From the NCBI GenBank assembly GCA_025354065.1, contig JANXNM010000266.1:1-8348 (forward strand): DNA of 8,348 bases, written 5' to 3'. The notes beneath the pieces were generated by a model. It was not told where the DNA came from. It searched no databases and saw only the letters and a list, made by a program, of their open reading frames with translations. The first letter of the stretch is position 1. Each line of letters opens with the position of its first letter. Made by a program: the position numbers and the translations under genes. The stretch comes from Synechococcales cyanobacterium 340R_concoct_173_sub (GTDB lineage: Bacteria; Cyanobacteriota; Cyanobacteriia; Leptolyngbyales; Leptolyngbyaceae). Below, piece after piece: positions 1 to 6,580 of the stretch.

Positions 1-332
1 GTGAGAACGAAGTAGGCGAACAAAAGATTGGCAATTACGCCCGCACTGATAACGATCGCTCGGTCCATGACTGGACGATTGCGTAGAAGATTGGGATCGT
101 TCGGGTCAATGTCACTCTCTGGATCGTCGTCGGGGAATCCAACAAATCCGCCCAATGGCAACGCCCGTAGCGCATATTCTGTCTGTGGACCTTGGTATTT
201 CCAAATCACAGGACCGAACCCAATGGAAAAACGATTGGCATAGATTCCTTGAAGTCGTGCTGCTAGAAAATGTCCTAGCTCATGCACGAAAATCAAAAGT
301 GCGAGAATCAGAATTATCTGCAATACGGGCAT
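1..332 (-). CDS. rseP: Site-2 intramembrane zinc metalloprotease (M50, RseP family), 5' part only
   Basis: The minus strand from 332 is open to the window edge and gives 110 complete codons, beginning MPVLQIILIL. Seen: a first hydrophobic segment (about residues 2-16) running into the zinc-binding HELGH at 17-21; a cyanobacterial-type NRFSIGFGP at 33-41; the loop GGFVGFPDDD at 61-70; and a second hydrophobic segment with AGVIANLLFAY at 97-107. Known of the family: M50 proteases cut membrane-spanning segments of substrates such as anti-sigma factors. H17 and H21 bind zinc and E18 is catalytic; a PDZ domain and a late Asp that completes the zinc site should follow outside the window. The ATG at 332 fits the family N-terminus, with only a weak purine stretch (GAGA) upstream. 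The gene is divergent from rlmI. The family call is secure; the substrate is unknown. Confidence 0.93.
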   Translation of the reverse strand, partial: MPVLQIILILALLIFVHELGHFLAARLQGIYANRFSIGFGPVIWKYQGPQTEYALRALPLGGFVGFPDDDPESDIDPNDPNLLRNRPVMDRAIVISAGVIANLLFAYFVL

Positions 333-363
333 AGGATCTCGGGTTTGGCACAGTAGTCTTCTT

Positions 364-369
364 ATTCTA
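364..369 (-). promoter_or_regulatory. Candidate -10 box for rseP
   Basis: On the minus strand TAGAAT lies 31 bases before the rseP ATG and matches TATAAT at four of six positions. No convincing -35 box sits at the usual spacing, so this is a weak suggestion based on position. Confidence 0.2.
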
Positions 370-391
370 AACGACGTTGAGGTGCAAGGGG

Positions 392-400
392 TGCGATAAT
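392..400 (+). promoter_or_regulatory. Candidate extended -10 promoter for rlmI
   Basis: TGCGATAAT reads as an extended -10 element (TG, one base, then GATAAT). It lies 58 bases before the chosen rlmI start. There is no good -35 at 17 bases, which is tolerable for an extended -10. The implied transcription start (about 406-408) would fall inside the inverted repeat at 401-425. This is inference only. Confidence 0.3.
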
Positions 401-425
401 ACTGACCCGCTGATCTATGGTCAGT
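401..425. repeat. Perfect 7-bp inverted repeat in the rlmI leader
   Basis: ACTGACC at 401-407 is exactly repeated in reverse complement as GGTCAGT at 419-425, with an 11-base spacer. It sits right after the candidate -10 box and covers an alternative upstream ATG at 417. It could be a dimeric repressor site or a small 5' UTR hairpin ahead of the ribosome binding site. Chance is also possible for a 7-bp arm. Confidence 0.4.
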
Positions 426-444
426 CGTAGACTATTGCGCCCTT

Positions 445-448
445 GGAG
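445..448 (+). promoter_or_regulatory. Ribosome binding site that sets the rlmI start
   Basis: GGAG at 445-448 is followed by 10 bases and then the ATG at 459. The in-frame upstream ATG at 417 has no comparable purine stretch and would add 14 residues (MVSRRLLRPWSHLI) that are not typical of the family, so 459 is preferred. Confidence 0.6.
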
Positions 449-458
449 TCATCTGATC

Positions 459-1655
459 ATGTCAAAGCCCCTACCTAAAGTTATTTTACGCAACGAAAAA
501 GCCGAAGCGGTGAAGCGGTTTCATCCATGGATTTTTTCGGGGGCGATCGCAAATGCCGATCGTGACATTGACGATGGCGATTTGGTCCAAGTCGAGGATC
601 AACGGGGGAATTTTCTAGCGATCGGGCATTTCAATTCCAATAACATTGCTGTCAAAGTTCTGTCATTTCAGAAATTTAAGGACGTTGAAAGCTGTTTTTT
701 ACGCAAAGTCAAAGCCGCTTATGAAATGCGGAAGGTGATCGGTTTAGCCGAAAGTACGGAAACTACTTGTTATCGGTTGATTAATGCTGAGGGCGACGGA
801 CTGCCGGGGTTGGTGATTGATTGGTATAACGGGACGGCTGTGGTGTTGGCCTATTCGATTGCCATGTACCGATCGCGGGAATTGCTCGTTGATTGTTTAA
901 AGGAAGTGTATGGCGATCGCTTGCAGGCGGTATATGACAAAAGTGCATCGGTTCTGCCGAAAAGCTTCACCGCAAATTCGACCATGCGAAATGAATATAT
1001 TTACGGCAGTCGGCGGATGGATACGGTACTTGAATATGGTCATGAGTTTATTGTCGATTGGGAAACGGGGCAAAAAACGGGGTTCTTTATCGATCAACGT
1101 GAACATCGTCATCAGCTTGCCCAATACGTAAAAGATAAATCAGTACTGAATACATTTTGCTACTCTGGCGGCTTTTCAGTCTATGCCGTCAAAGCAGGTG
1201 CTTCCATGGTTCATTCCCTGGATTCATCCGTAAAAGCTATGGATTGGACCACTCAGAATGTCGCCTTAAATAATCCCCATAATGTTGAACATAAGAGTAT
1301 TACGGGAGATGTTTTTGATTACTTGATTGGCTGCGAACAAGAGTATGACGTAATTATTCTAGATCCGCCTGCATTTGCAAAAAATCAATCGGCCAGACAT
1401 GCTGCCGTCATGGCCTATAAGCGATTGAACTATGAAGCGATCGCTCAGGTGAAACCGGGCGGCATTGTTATGACATTCTCTTGTTCTCAAGTGGTTACGC
1501 CTGATTTATTTAAGGGTGCTGTGGTCGCGGGGGCAATTGAGTCGGGTCGATCGGTTCAAATCCTCAATCATTTAACCCAACCAGCGGATCATCCCACGAG
1601 TTTATATCACCCAGAAGGATTGTATTTAAAAGGCTTGGTATTACGCGTCGGGTAA
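459..1655 (+). CDS. rlmI: 23S rRNA (cytosine-C5)-methyltransferase, RlmI-like
   Basis: A 398-residue protein from the ATG at 459, almost the same length as E. coli RlmI (396). Seen: an N-terminal PUA-like RNA-binding part (about 1-85) with RFHPWIFSGAI; a central linker with YRLINAEGDGLPGLVID (about 105-121); GQKTGFFIDQR at 204-214; the SAM-binding motif NTFCYSGGF at 231-239; LDPPAFAKN at 301-309; TFSCSQ with the presumed catalytic Cys342; and YHPEGLYLKGL near the C-terminus. Known of the family: RlmI adds a methyl group to C5 of a 23S rRNA cytosine (C1962 in E. coli) using SAM. The exact target base here is inferred. The gene stands alone, divergent from rseP and convergent with ndhD, and shares a terminator with ndhD. 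It carries three HIP1 octamers. Nothing looks broken. Confidence 0.92.
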   Translation: MSKPLPKVILRNEKAEAVKRFHPWIFSGAIANADRDIDDGDLVQVEDQRGNFLAIGHFNSNNIAVKVLSFQKFKDVESCFLRKVKAAYEMRKVIGLAESTETTCYRLINAEGDGLPGLVIDWYNGTAVVLAYSIAMYRSRELLVDCLKEVYGDRLQAVYDKSASVLPKSFTANSTMRNEYIYGSRRMDTVLEYGHEFIVDWETGQKTGFFIDQREHRHQLAQYVKDKSVLNTFCYSGGFSVYAVKAGASMVHSLDSSVKAMDWTTQNVALNNPHNVEHKSITGDVFDYLIGCEQEYDVIILDPPAFAKNQSARHAAVMAYKRLNYEAIAQVKPGGIVMTFSCSQVVTPDLFKGAVVAGAIESGRSVQILNHLTQPADHPTSLYHPEGLYLKGLVLRVG

Positions 1656-1722
1656 AATCGATCGCCGCTCGTCTAAGATTTGGTAATTGGATTAGTCTGA
1701 TCTAAATCTAAAGAATATGCTA

Positions 1723-1761
1723 AAAAGCCGGGTTGGAATAATTACTCCTAACCCGGCTTTT
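1723..1761. terminator. Bidirectional intrinsic terminator between rlmI and ndhD
   Basis: AAAAGCCGGGTT (1723-1734) pairs perfectly with AACCCGGCTTTT (1750-1761) around a 15-base loop, and GGA/TCC can extend the pairing inside the loop. On the plus strand the stem ends in TTTT; on the minus strand it ends in TTTTT. It lies between two convergent stop codons (1655 and 1787), so it can end transcripts from both sides, with the slightly better T-run serving ndhD. Confidence 0.88.
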
Positions 1762-1786
1762 AACTAAACTCTATTAATGAACTGTC

Positions 1787-3385
1787 TTACTTCACAATGG
1801 TAATCTGATGGTCAACATCGTTTGACTCAGGAGCCATTGAAACGCGAATCAAAGGACTTGTATTAGACGCGATCGTTGGCAAAGCTATCCTTGCGTTTTG
1901 TGCAATCTGAACCGCTGTAGCATCATAAGTCTGCGTAATCAGCTTTGGATAGAACCCAATGCCAATAATCGGTAACATCAACGATGCCGCAATAAACAGT
2001 TCCCGTGGCTTCATATCCAAGAAGACTTTTCCCTCGACCGCTTTCCCTTCTTTACCGTAGAACATTTCCCGCAGCATCGACAGTAGATACATCGGCGTAA
2101 TAATTAAGCCGACTGCTGCCAATAACACAATAATGGTTTTAAAGCTGGTCGAATATATTTCACTATTTGCAAAGCCCAAGAACACCATCAATTCACCGAC
2201 AAATCCACTCATTCCCGGTAATGCCAATGAAGCCATAGAGGCAATGGTAAATAGTGCAAAGGTAGACGGCATTTTCTTGCCCAGCCCACCCATTTCGTCC
2301 ATATTCAACGTGTGTGTCCGATCGTACGTAACTCCCGCCAAGAAGAACATCACCGACGCAATCAATCCGTGGGACACCATTTGCAGCATCGCCCCACTCA
2401 TACCCAAGTCAGTAAACGACGCAACACCCAGCAGCACAAATCCCATGTGGGAGATGGACGAGTAAGCCATGCGGCGTTTCAGATTACGCTGGGCAAACGA
2501 GGCCAATGCGCCGTAAACAATGTTAACCACACCCAACACGGCTAAAACAGGCGCGAAATATGCGTGAGCATTAGGTAGCATTTCTACATTCATCCGAATC
2601 AAGGCATATCCGCCCATCTTTAAGAGAACCCCAGCCAAAATCATTGACACTGGAGCAGAAGCCTCACCATGGGCATCGGGGAGCCAAGTGTGCAACGGAA
2701 ACACCGATAGCTTAACGCCATAGGCAATCAGCAATCCCGCGTACATCAACAGTTCAAAGCCCAAGCTATAGTCCTTAAGGCCTAACTGCGTCAAATCAAA
2801 GGTCAACGCCCCGCCACCATAAAAAGCCATTGACAAGGCTGCAATCAGAATAAAAATCGAAGCGCCTGCGGTGTAAAGAATAAACTTAGTTGCAGCATAC
2901 CGTCGCTTCGGACCGCCCCAAATTGCAATCAATAAGTAGACCGGAACGAGTTCTAGTTCCCAAATCAGAAAAAATTGAATCAAATCTTGCGCACAAAATA
3001 CCCCAATCTGGGCGCTGTACATCACCAGCATTAGAAAGTAGAACAATCGGGGTTTTTCCTTGACTTGCCAACCTGCCAAAATGGACAACGTAGTCACAAG
3101 TCCCGTCAATACTACCAGGGGCATCGACAATCCATCGATCGCTAGGGACCAATTGACCCCCAACTGAGGCAACCAAGTGATGCTCTCGGTCAATTGATAG
3201 CCCGCTTCCGAAAAATCATAATGCTTCCAGAGTGCATAAAGCGACAGAGCAAAGTCAGCTAGCCCAACCCCCAACGCATACCAGCGAACGGTTCGGCCAT
3301 CTTTATCGGGAATTATTGGAATGAAGAGAGCGGCTGCGAGAGGCAGCATGATGATGGTCGAAAGCCAAGGAAACGGTGTCGTCAC
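1787..3385 (-). CDS. ndhD: NAD(P)H dehydrogenase-like complex (NDH-1) subunit 4, NdhD1/D2 type
   Basis: A 532-residue, very hydrophobic protein with about 14 membrane spans, the usual size for NdhD/NuoM. Seen: [14 protein letters not shown] (35-48); [13 protein letters not shown] with the conserved Glu143; AYGVKL with Lys225, followed by [13 protein letters not shown] (230-242); [11 protein letters not shown] with Lys256; [16 protein letters not shown] (301-316); and [11 protein letters not shown] ending at Glu398. These charged residues line the proton path in complex I antiporter-like subunits. Known: NDH-1 works in thylakoid membranes in respiration and cyclic electron flow, and NdhD3/D4 serve CO2 uptake. 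Assignment to the D1/D2 class rests on overall resemblance, so the sub-class is less certain than the family. The start is GTG at 3385, with AGG eight bases upstream. No ndhF is adjacent. The gene ends at the shared terminator. Confidence 0.95.
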   Translation of the reverse strand: MTTPFPWLSTIIMLPLAAALFIPIIPDKDGRTVRWYALGVGLADFALSLYALWKHYDFSEAGYQLTESITWLPQLGVNWSLAIDGLSMPLVVLTGLVTTLSILAGWQVKEKPRLFYFLMLVMYSAQIGVFCAQDLIQFFLIWELELVPVYLLIAIWGGPKRRYAATKFILYTAGASIFILIAALSMAFYGGGALTFDLTQLGLKDYSLGFELLMYAGLLIAYGVKLSVFPLHTWLPDAHGEASAPVSMILAGVLLKMGGYALIRMNVEMLPNAHAYFAPVLAVLGVVNIVYGALASFAQRNLKRRMAYSSISHMGFVLLGVASFTDLGMSGAMLQMVSHGLIASVMFFLAGVTYDRTHTLNMDEMGGLGKKMPSTFALFTIASMASLALPGMSGFVGELMVFLGFANSEIYSTSFKTIIVLLAAVGLIITPMYLLSMLREMFYGKEGKAVEGKVFLDMKPRELFIAASLMLPIIGIGFYPKLITQTYDATAVQIAQNARIALPTIASNTSPLIRVSMAPESNDVDHQITIVK

Positions 3386-3814
3386 TGATGTAACCTACTG
3401 AAATTGATTTAGACGCCAAGTAATGTGAAATGTGATGAGTGGCTTGAAATAAGGAATCTAATGAGTCACAGCCCCTAGTGCCTCGTTGATTCAAAACTCT
3501 CGTCTAGGCTATCCGTATCGGCATTATTCATAAAGTCAAGTAGGAATAATTACCTATTGCGTTATACTACCCGACTATGAAATTAAATAAACCTTAAGAA
3601 TAAAACCGTTATCATAGAACTGTATCAATTAAGGCTGATGAGCTACATAAACAGAGCCGTATTAAGAGACTGCCATCAACTCTAGGTAAACTCCTTGATT
3701 TCTGACCACTCTTCGATATGGAGATAATAACTAATTTTTGTAAACTTAACACAGCTTTACAATGATTTTTTATAAAGTTATCATGAAAAAATGGTTTTCG
3801 CTTCAGAACCCACA
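3386..3814. other. AT-rich non-coding region upstream of ndhD
   Basis: About 430 bases between ndhD and the open frame that follows the GT2 gene. I see no convincing gene here; the short open frames lack ribosome binding sites and family resemblance. It should hold the ndhD promoter and leader. A minus-strand TTGACT at 3539-3534 looks like a -35 box, but no good -10 follows at 16-18 bases. A TATAAC lies further upstream on the minus strand, near 3561-3566. HIP1 sites are absent. No strong terminator for the upstream GT2 gene is visible, so read-through from it is possible. Confidence 0.5.
3738..3762. repeat. AT-rich inverted repeat upstream of ndhD
   Basis: TTGTAAA (3738-3744) and TTTACAA (3756-3762) are perfect reverse complements around 11 bases. 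The stem is too AT-rich for a good terminator, so a protein-binding site is one option. The region is AT-rich, so chance is a serious alternative. Confidence 0.25.
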
Positions 3815-3964
3815 CTAGGTAAGGATTTTATCGCGGTAGTCTTTGCTATAGAGTCCCGATCGGCTAAATTTATATATGCCATTTTGGTCTAGAAGCTGAC
3901 GGATGGCATTGATTTCTAGGCGTTCCAGGTAATCCTGAACATCGGGCGTATTAATTATCCTTTT
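3815..3964 (-). pseudogene. Start-less coding-like frame, possible frameshifted C-terminal tail of the GT2 gene
   Basis: The minus strand is open for 49 codons plus TAG, beginning right after an in-frame TAA at 3967-3965, with no ATG, GTG or TTG before the conserved-looking part. The translation contains DVQDYLERLEINAIRQLLDQ, then NGIYKFSRSGLYSKDYRD. It has a plausible amphipathic helix, mixed charge, and third-position C/T codons, unlike the surrounding AT-rich DNA. It overlaps the last codons of the glycosyltransferase. One extra A in the A6 run at 3961-3966 would fuse the two in frame (FPKK, then RIINTPDVQ). It may be the true C-terminus split by an indel or sequencing error, a slippage product, or the leftover end of another gene. 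I do not recognise the family. Confidence 0.4.
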
Positions 3965-4947
3965 TTAGGAAATTTTTTTAAGGGCGATAATCCTTTACAA
4001 ACCTTAAGCAGATAGCCAATTTGGCCATAACTATAAACTAAATTTTCAAAGACTAGCCCGTCGGCAGTTACGTTGGCTTTGGGGACTAATTTACCTTGAA
4101 TGGTTAGTTTTACTGACTTATAAAGTCCACGTAACAGACGTTCGCTTCCCCGCCCGAGTTGACTGAATCCGGCTTCTCCAGCAAGTTGCTCTCGGTAGCA
4201 TTCACTAATGCCTTGCCACCAACCGCGCTCTAAAAACCAACTCCGTTTAATGCGTTCTGGGGCGACGTGATGACCCGCGATCGCGTTGGGCAAGTAGGTG
4301 ACATTCCAGCCGGACTGGAGGGCGAGATTGGTCATATGGAGTTCTTCATTGGACAAAAGATTTTTGCCGACGCGTCCGAGGTTGAGATCGAAACCTCCCA
4401 CTTGATCTAGAAAAGTTCGACGAATCGCGTAGTTTAGTCCCCGTGGGGTTAGACCAGGTGTGTCAATCTGTACGGGTTGATCGCCAAGATCATAAAAGCC
4501 AAGATTTCCAGAGAGATTTTCCGAGAGCCATTTCGGTTTGGTGCACTCCCAAATTAGGGTAACTTTACCGCCGGATATTGCGAGTTTTGGGTCTTGAGCG
4601 TAGGCTTCGATGAAGGTCTGGAGCCATTGGGGTGAGGCGATCGCGTCGTCGTCTAGATAGGCAATGAGGGGAGATGTTGCAAGCTGTGCGCCAGTGTTGC
4701 GGGCAACAGATAGACCAATTTTAGCTTCGTAATGATACCGAACATGAGGATTACTTAGATAGGCTTGGGCAACTTCGGCGGTACGATCGGTGGAGGCATT
4801 GTCGATAATCAGTATTTCGTAATTTTCGCAGGTTTGAATCAGTAAGCTGTCAATCGCCTTGGCTAGATAACGATCGCGGTTGTGAGTGCAGATAATGGCA
4901 GAGATTTGAGGTTGGGTCTGAAACGTCGCTAGTATGGTGGCTGACAT
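3955..4947 (-). CDS. Family 2 glycosyltransferase (GT-A fold)
   Basis: A 330-residue protein. Seen: the nucleotide-binding opening ISAIICTHNRDRYL (15-28); LIIDNASTDRT (46-56); LSVARNTGA (79-87); the metal-binding LDDDA with Asp99-101; GLNYAIRR (170-177), GGFD, and SNEEL (199-203) in the acceptor/catalytic half; GHHV (225-228); and RGWWQGISE (241-249), which I associate with cyanobacterial GT2 enzymes. The C-terminus is basic (KKFPKKG). There is no membrane span, so it is probably cytoplasmic or membrane-associated, moving a sugar from a nucleotide donor to a growing glycan or lipid-linked acceptor. Donor and acceptor cannot be told. The start is ATG at 4947 without a clear ribosome binding site. 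It lies 47 bases after the hypothetical gene on the same strand and may share its transcript. The last codons lie in A-runs, which matters for the downstream frame. Confidence 0.88.
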   Translation of the reverse strand: MSATILATFQTQPQISAIICTHNRDRYLAKAIDSLLIQTCENYEILIIDNASTDRTAEVAQAYLSNPHVRYHYEAKIGLSVARNTGAQLATSPLIAYLDDDAIASPQWLQTFIEAYAQDPKLAISGGKVTLIWECTKPKWLSENLSGNLGFYDLGDQPVQIDTPGLTPRGLNYAIRRTFLDQVGGFDLNLGRVGKNLLSNEELHMTNLALQSGWNVTYLPNAIAGHHVAPERIKRSWFLERGWWQGISECYREQLAGEAGFSQLGRGSERLLRGLYKSVKLTIQGKLVPKANVTADGLVFENLVYSYGQIGYLLKVCKGLSPLKKFPKKG

Positions 4948-4994
4948 GATGAAATGCTGTCCCGTGGAGGTGACTAGGGTAAATCTTCACTATC

Positions 4995-5816
4995 CTAATC
5001 TTCCAGTTGACCATGTAGCCTCACTAGATCTTCGGAGAGATGGTTTAATCGGGTTTCTAAGTCAGACTGTCGGATCCGTAGTTGACGCAATTTGTGATGA
5101 CGTGCGATCGCCATGCTAACAGCGGGGACTTGATTTGAAGGGCAGGGATAGCTCCAAAGTTGGCCATCGGGATTAATTCCACAAAGGCGATAGTTCGACG
5201 GGACGGGATGAATATCTTCGGGTTGAATTTTCCCAGTCTGAAGTTTTTCGACAAAGCTGACCAATTGACTGATGTCTGCATGACGAAAGACTTGGATCTC
5301 TTCGTCTTGTTGAGATGGTGTCCCGAGAGATTCAAGCCAACCGTCGAGAATGGCACCTTCTAAGTAAATATTTTGAATAGTTCGACCGATCGTGGTGAGT
5401 TCTTGTTGCCATGTGGTCACGATCGTTAGCATGTCTTGCAGTAAAGAGGAGGCGAGAGCTGGGTTTGGGGCGTTGCGGTGAGGGGTGAGGGTGACGCTTT
5501 TGGGTTTGGGTAGATGAATATCTTGGAGTTCAAGTTTGGGGAATTTTTGAACCCGATCGGCGCTGTCTTCAAGATCTACTTTTTGATCTATTTGATCTAG
5601 ATGTGGGTGGGGAGCTTTGGCTGAGAGAATGTTGAACGATGGTGATGGGGCGGTTCGATAGCCTACAGAGAAATTAGATTTTGACGATCGGGACGATGAA
5701 CCGGGCGATGATGGGGCAATAGTTGGATCTAATTGGTCAGAGATTAATCCGTTGTCCGAAACGGGATGTTCCAGGGTTCTTAGGGTTTGTTCAATGCGTT
5801 TGATGCCAGTTTTCAT
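4995..5816 (-). CDS. Conserved cyanobacterial-type hypothetical protein
   Basis: A 273-residue soluble protein with no signal peptide or membrane span and no function I can name. It has three parts: a short N-terminal helix (KRIEQTLRTLEHPV, 6-19); a Ser/Pro-rich, probably disordered stretch (about 20-120); and an ordered C-terminal half. The latter holds MLTIVTTWQQEL (129-140), NIYLEGAILDGWLES (149-163), NYRLCGINPDGQLWSYPCP (208-226), and a closing heptad-like helix (about 235-271) suited to a coiled coil. From memory, the YRLCG...GQLW...PCP and EGAILDGWLES patterns recur in unannotated cyanobacterial proteins; I could not search. The two Cys (212, 225) are too few for a typical metal site. 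The start is ATG at 5816 with no clear ribosome binding site. It is divergent from cobU and upstream of the GT2 gene. Confidence 0.8.
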   Translation of the reverse strand: MKTGIKRIEQTLRTLEHPVSDNGLISDQLDPTIAPSSPGSSSRSSKSNFSVGYRTAPSPSFNILSAKAPHPHLDQIDQKVDLEDSADRVQKFPKLELQDIHLPKPKSVTLTPHRNAPNPALASSLLQDMLTIVTTWQQELTTIGRTIQNIYLEGAILDGWLESLGTPSQQDEEIQVFRHADISQLVSFVEKLQTGKIQPEDIHPVPSNYRLCGINPDGQLWSYPCPSNQVPAVSMAIARHHKLRQLRIRQSDLETRLNHLSEDLVRLHGQLED

Positions 5817-5900
5817 AAGGGGTTAAATTGGTCGGAATGCTCTATTCTATACGCTGCTTGAGAATTTGCACGTCTTGAGAGAATGTTTGAGTAAATTGTG

Positions 5901-5904
5901 AGGG
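5901..5904 (+). promoter_or_regulatory. Ribosome binding site of cobU
   Basis: AGGG at 5901-5904 lies nine bases before the ATG at 5914. A second purine run, AGGA at 5907-5910, is too close to the start to be the main site. The 97-bp spacer 5817-5913 must hold the promoters of both cobU and the divergent hypothetical gene. A minus-strand TAGAAT at 5849-5844 is a possible -10 box for the latter. Confidence 0.5.
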
Positions 5905-5913
5905 ATAGGAACG

Positions 5914-6459
5914 ATGGGGCAAGTGATTTTGGTGACGGGGGCGGCGCGATCGGGCAAGAGTGAATGGGCAGAACGGCTGGCATCGGAGTCGGGAAAACAT
6001 ATTGTGTATGTGGCGACGGCGCGGAGATATGAGGGCGATTTGGATTGGGATGCACGAATTGATCAACATATTGCGCGTCGTTCGGAGAGTTGGCGATCGT
6101 TGGAAGTCCCGTTTGATTTGGCGGGGGCGATCGGTTTAGGGATTGAGAATGAATGTTTTTTAATTGATTCTTTGGGAAGTTGGGTTGGGAATGGTTTGGA
6201 AATGAATGAAGCGGATTGGCGATCGGGTTGTGATTGCTTGATTTCTAGTATTGAGTCTAGTGTTGCAAGTTTGATTTTTGTCTCTGAGGAGACGGGCTGG
6301 GGAGTGATTCCGGCTTATCCGATGGGGCGGTTGTTTCGCGATCGGTTGGGGCGATTGATTCGGGAGTTGGGACAGGTGGCGGACCAGACATTTTTGGTGG
6401 TGGCGGGGTTTGCTGTGGATGTGCAGAAGATTGGGCGATCGATCGATCGATCGGCCTAA
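5914..6459 (+). CDS. cobU: Bifunctional adenosylcobinamide kinase / adenosylcobinamide-phosphate guanylyltransferase
   Basis: A 181-residue protein, the normal size for CobU/CobP. Seen: the P-loop GAARSGKS (9-16); RIDQHIARR with His52, which lines up with the guanylylated His46 of Salmonella CobU; SWRSLEVP (59-66); IDSLGSWVGN (84-93), the family's Asp-x-Leu-x-x-Trp stretch; and the signature VSEETGWGVIPAYPMGRLFRDRLG (123-146). Known: CobU phosphorylates adenosylcobinamide and then transfers GMP, making adenosylcobinamide-GDP for the nucleotide-loop step. Cyanobacteria generally make pseudocobalamin by this route. No other cobalamin gene is in the window, so cobU is isolated here. It converges on the tiny ORFs, with only 13 bases between the stop codons (6459 and 6473) and no clear terminator. 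The last residues (RSIDRSA) come from a CGAT microsatellite. Confidence 0.94.
   Translation: MGQVILVTGAARSGKSEWAERLASESGKHIVYVATARRYEGDLDWDARIDQHIARRSESWRSLEVPFDLAGAIGLGIENECFLIDSLGSWVGNGLEMNEADWRSGCDCLISSIESSVASLIFVSEETGWGVIPAYPMGRLFRDRLGRLIRELGQVADQTFLVVAGFAVDVQKIGRSIDRSA
6436..6453 (+). repeat. (CGAT)4CG tandem repeat at the 3' end of cobU
   Basis: Four perfect CGAT units plus CG form an 18-base, fully self-complementary tract inside the last codons of cobU. It contains several overlapping CGATCG sites. Loss or gain of one 4-base unit would shift the frame and change the C-terminus, four residues before the stop. Confidence 0.9.
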
Positions 6460-6472
6460 AACTCCCTAGAGC

Positions 6473-6580
6473 TTATTCTAGATCTAATCGGCAATCAGTC
6501 AAAGGTGGATGCCAATCTGCCTTAACCCAGGCCAATCTTGCCTCTACGATCGCGCCATCATTATGGAATTCATCATTCAT
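6473..6580 (-). CDS. Small unrecognised ORF, overlapping the preceding mini-ORF by ATGA
   Basis: A 35-residue ORF starting at ATG 6580, four bases before the end of the upstream mini-ORF (ATGA overlap). The sequence MNDEFHNDGAIVEARLAWVK followed by ADWHPPLTDC reads like real protein: balanced charge, a likely amphipathic helix, two Trp, and no low complexity. It ends in TAA at 6475-6473, 13 bases from the cobU stop on the other strand. Either it is translated by coupling to the upstream ORF, or it is the second half of one roughly 66-residue gene split by a single-base indel. No family is recognised. Its CGATCG core suggests host-like composition, unlike the gene to its right. Confidence 0.5.
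   Translation of the reverse strand: MNDEFHNDGAIVEARLAWVKADWHPPLTDCRLDLE

Larger units (their letters stand above)
543..5111. repeat. Six dispersed HIP1 octamers (GCGATCGC)
   Basis: Exact copies lie at 543-550, 913-920, 1437-1444, 4277-4284, 4637-4644 and 5104-5111. This palindrome is strongly over-represented in many cyanobacterial chromosomes and supports the taxonomic call. Three copies are in rlmI, two in the GT2 gene and one in the hypothetical gene. None occurs after 5111. Confidence 0.95.

Noticed and set aside
28..243. Plus-strand open frame of 71 codons near the left edge
   Set aside because: It lies opposite the rseP coding frame, whose HELGH and other family motifs are unmistakable; it has no ribosome binding site or family resemblance.
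417..458. Upstream ATG at 417 as the rlmI start
   Set aside because: No Shine-Dalgarno, it falls inside the inverted repeat, and the added 14 residues do not resemble the family N-terminus; ATG 459 has GGAG at proper spacing.
2312..2545. Plus-strand open frames inside ndhD (2133-2465 and 2312-2545)
   Set aside because: They are antisense shadows of a strongly conserved membrane protein and have no recognisable content.
2690..2750. Ser in place of Pro and His in the NdhD stretch around residues 227 and 247 ([15 protein letters not shown])
   Set aside because: At first it looked like a loss of conserved residues, but I recall the same variants in one common class of cyanobacterial NdhD1 proteins, so it is probably class-specific.
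3303..3494. Minus-strand 63-codon open frame overlapping the start of ndhD
   Set aside because: No ribosome binding site, odd His/Ser-rich composition, and most of its end lies out of frame within ndhD; possible uORF but unsupported.
1735..3553. Shared 11-mer GGAATAATTAC in the terminator loop (1735-1745) and upstream of ndhD (3543-3553)
   Set aside because: Several 11-base matches are expected by chance in a window of this size, and no longer similarity surrounds it.
3612..3815. Minus-strand 67-codon open frame starting with GTG right at the TAG of the GT2 tail
   Set aside because: It lies in AT-rich DNA, has no ribosome binding site, and the translation has no domain-like pattern.
5813..6069. 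Minus-strand open frames of 75-80 codons opposite the start of cobU
   Set aside because: Pro/His/Arg-rich shadows of the cobU frame; the cobU motifs settle the strand.
6460..6490. Short CTAGA/TCTAG inverted repeat after cobU as a terminator
   Set aside because: The stem is only five base pairs, AT-rich, with no T-run on either strand.
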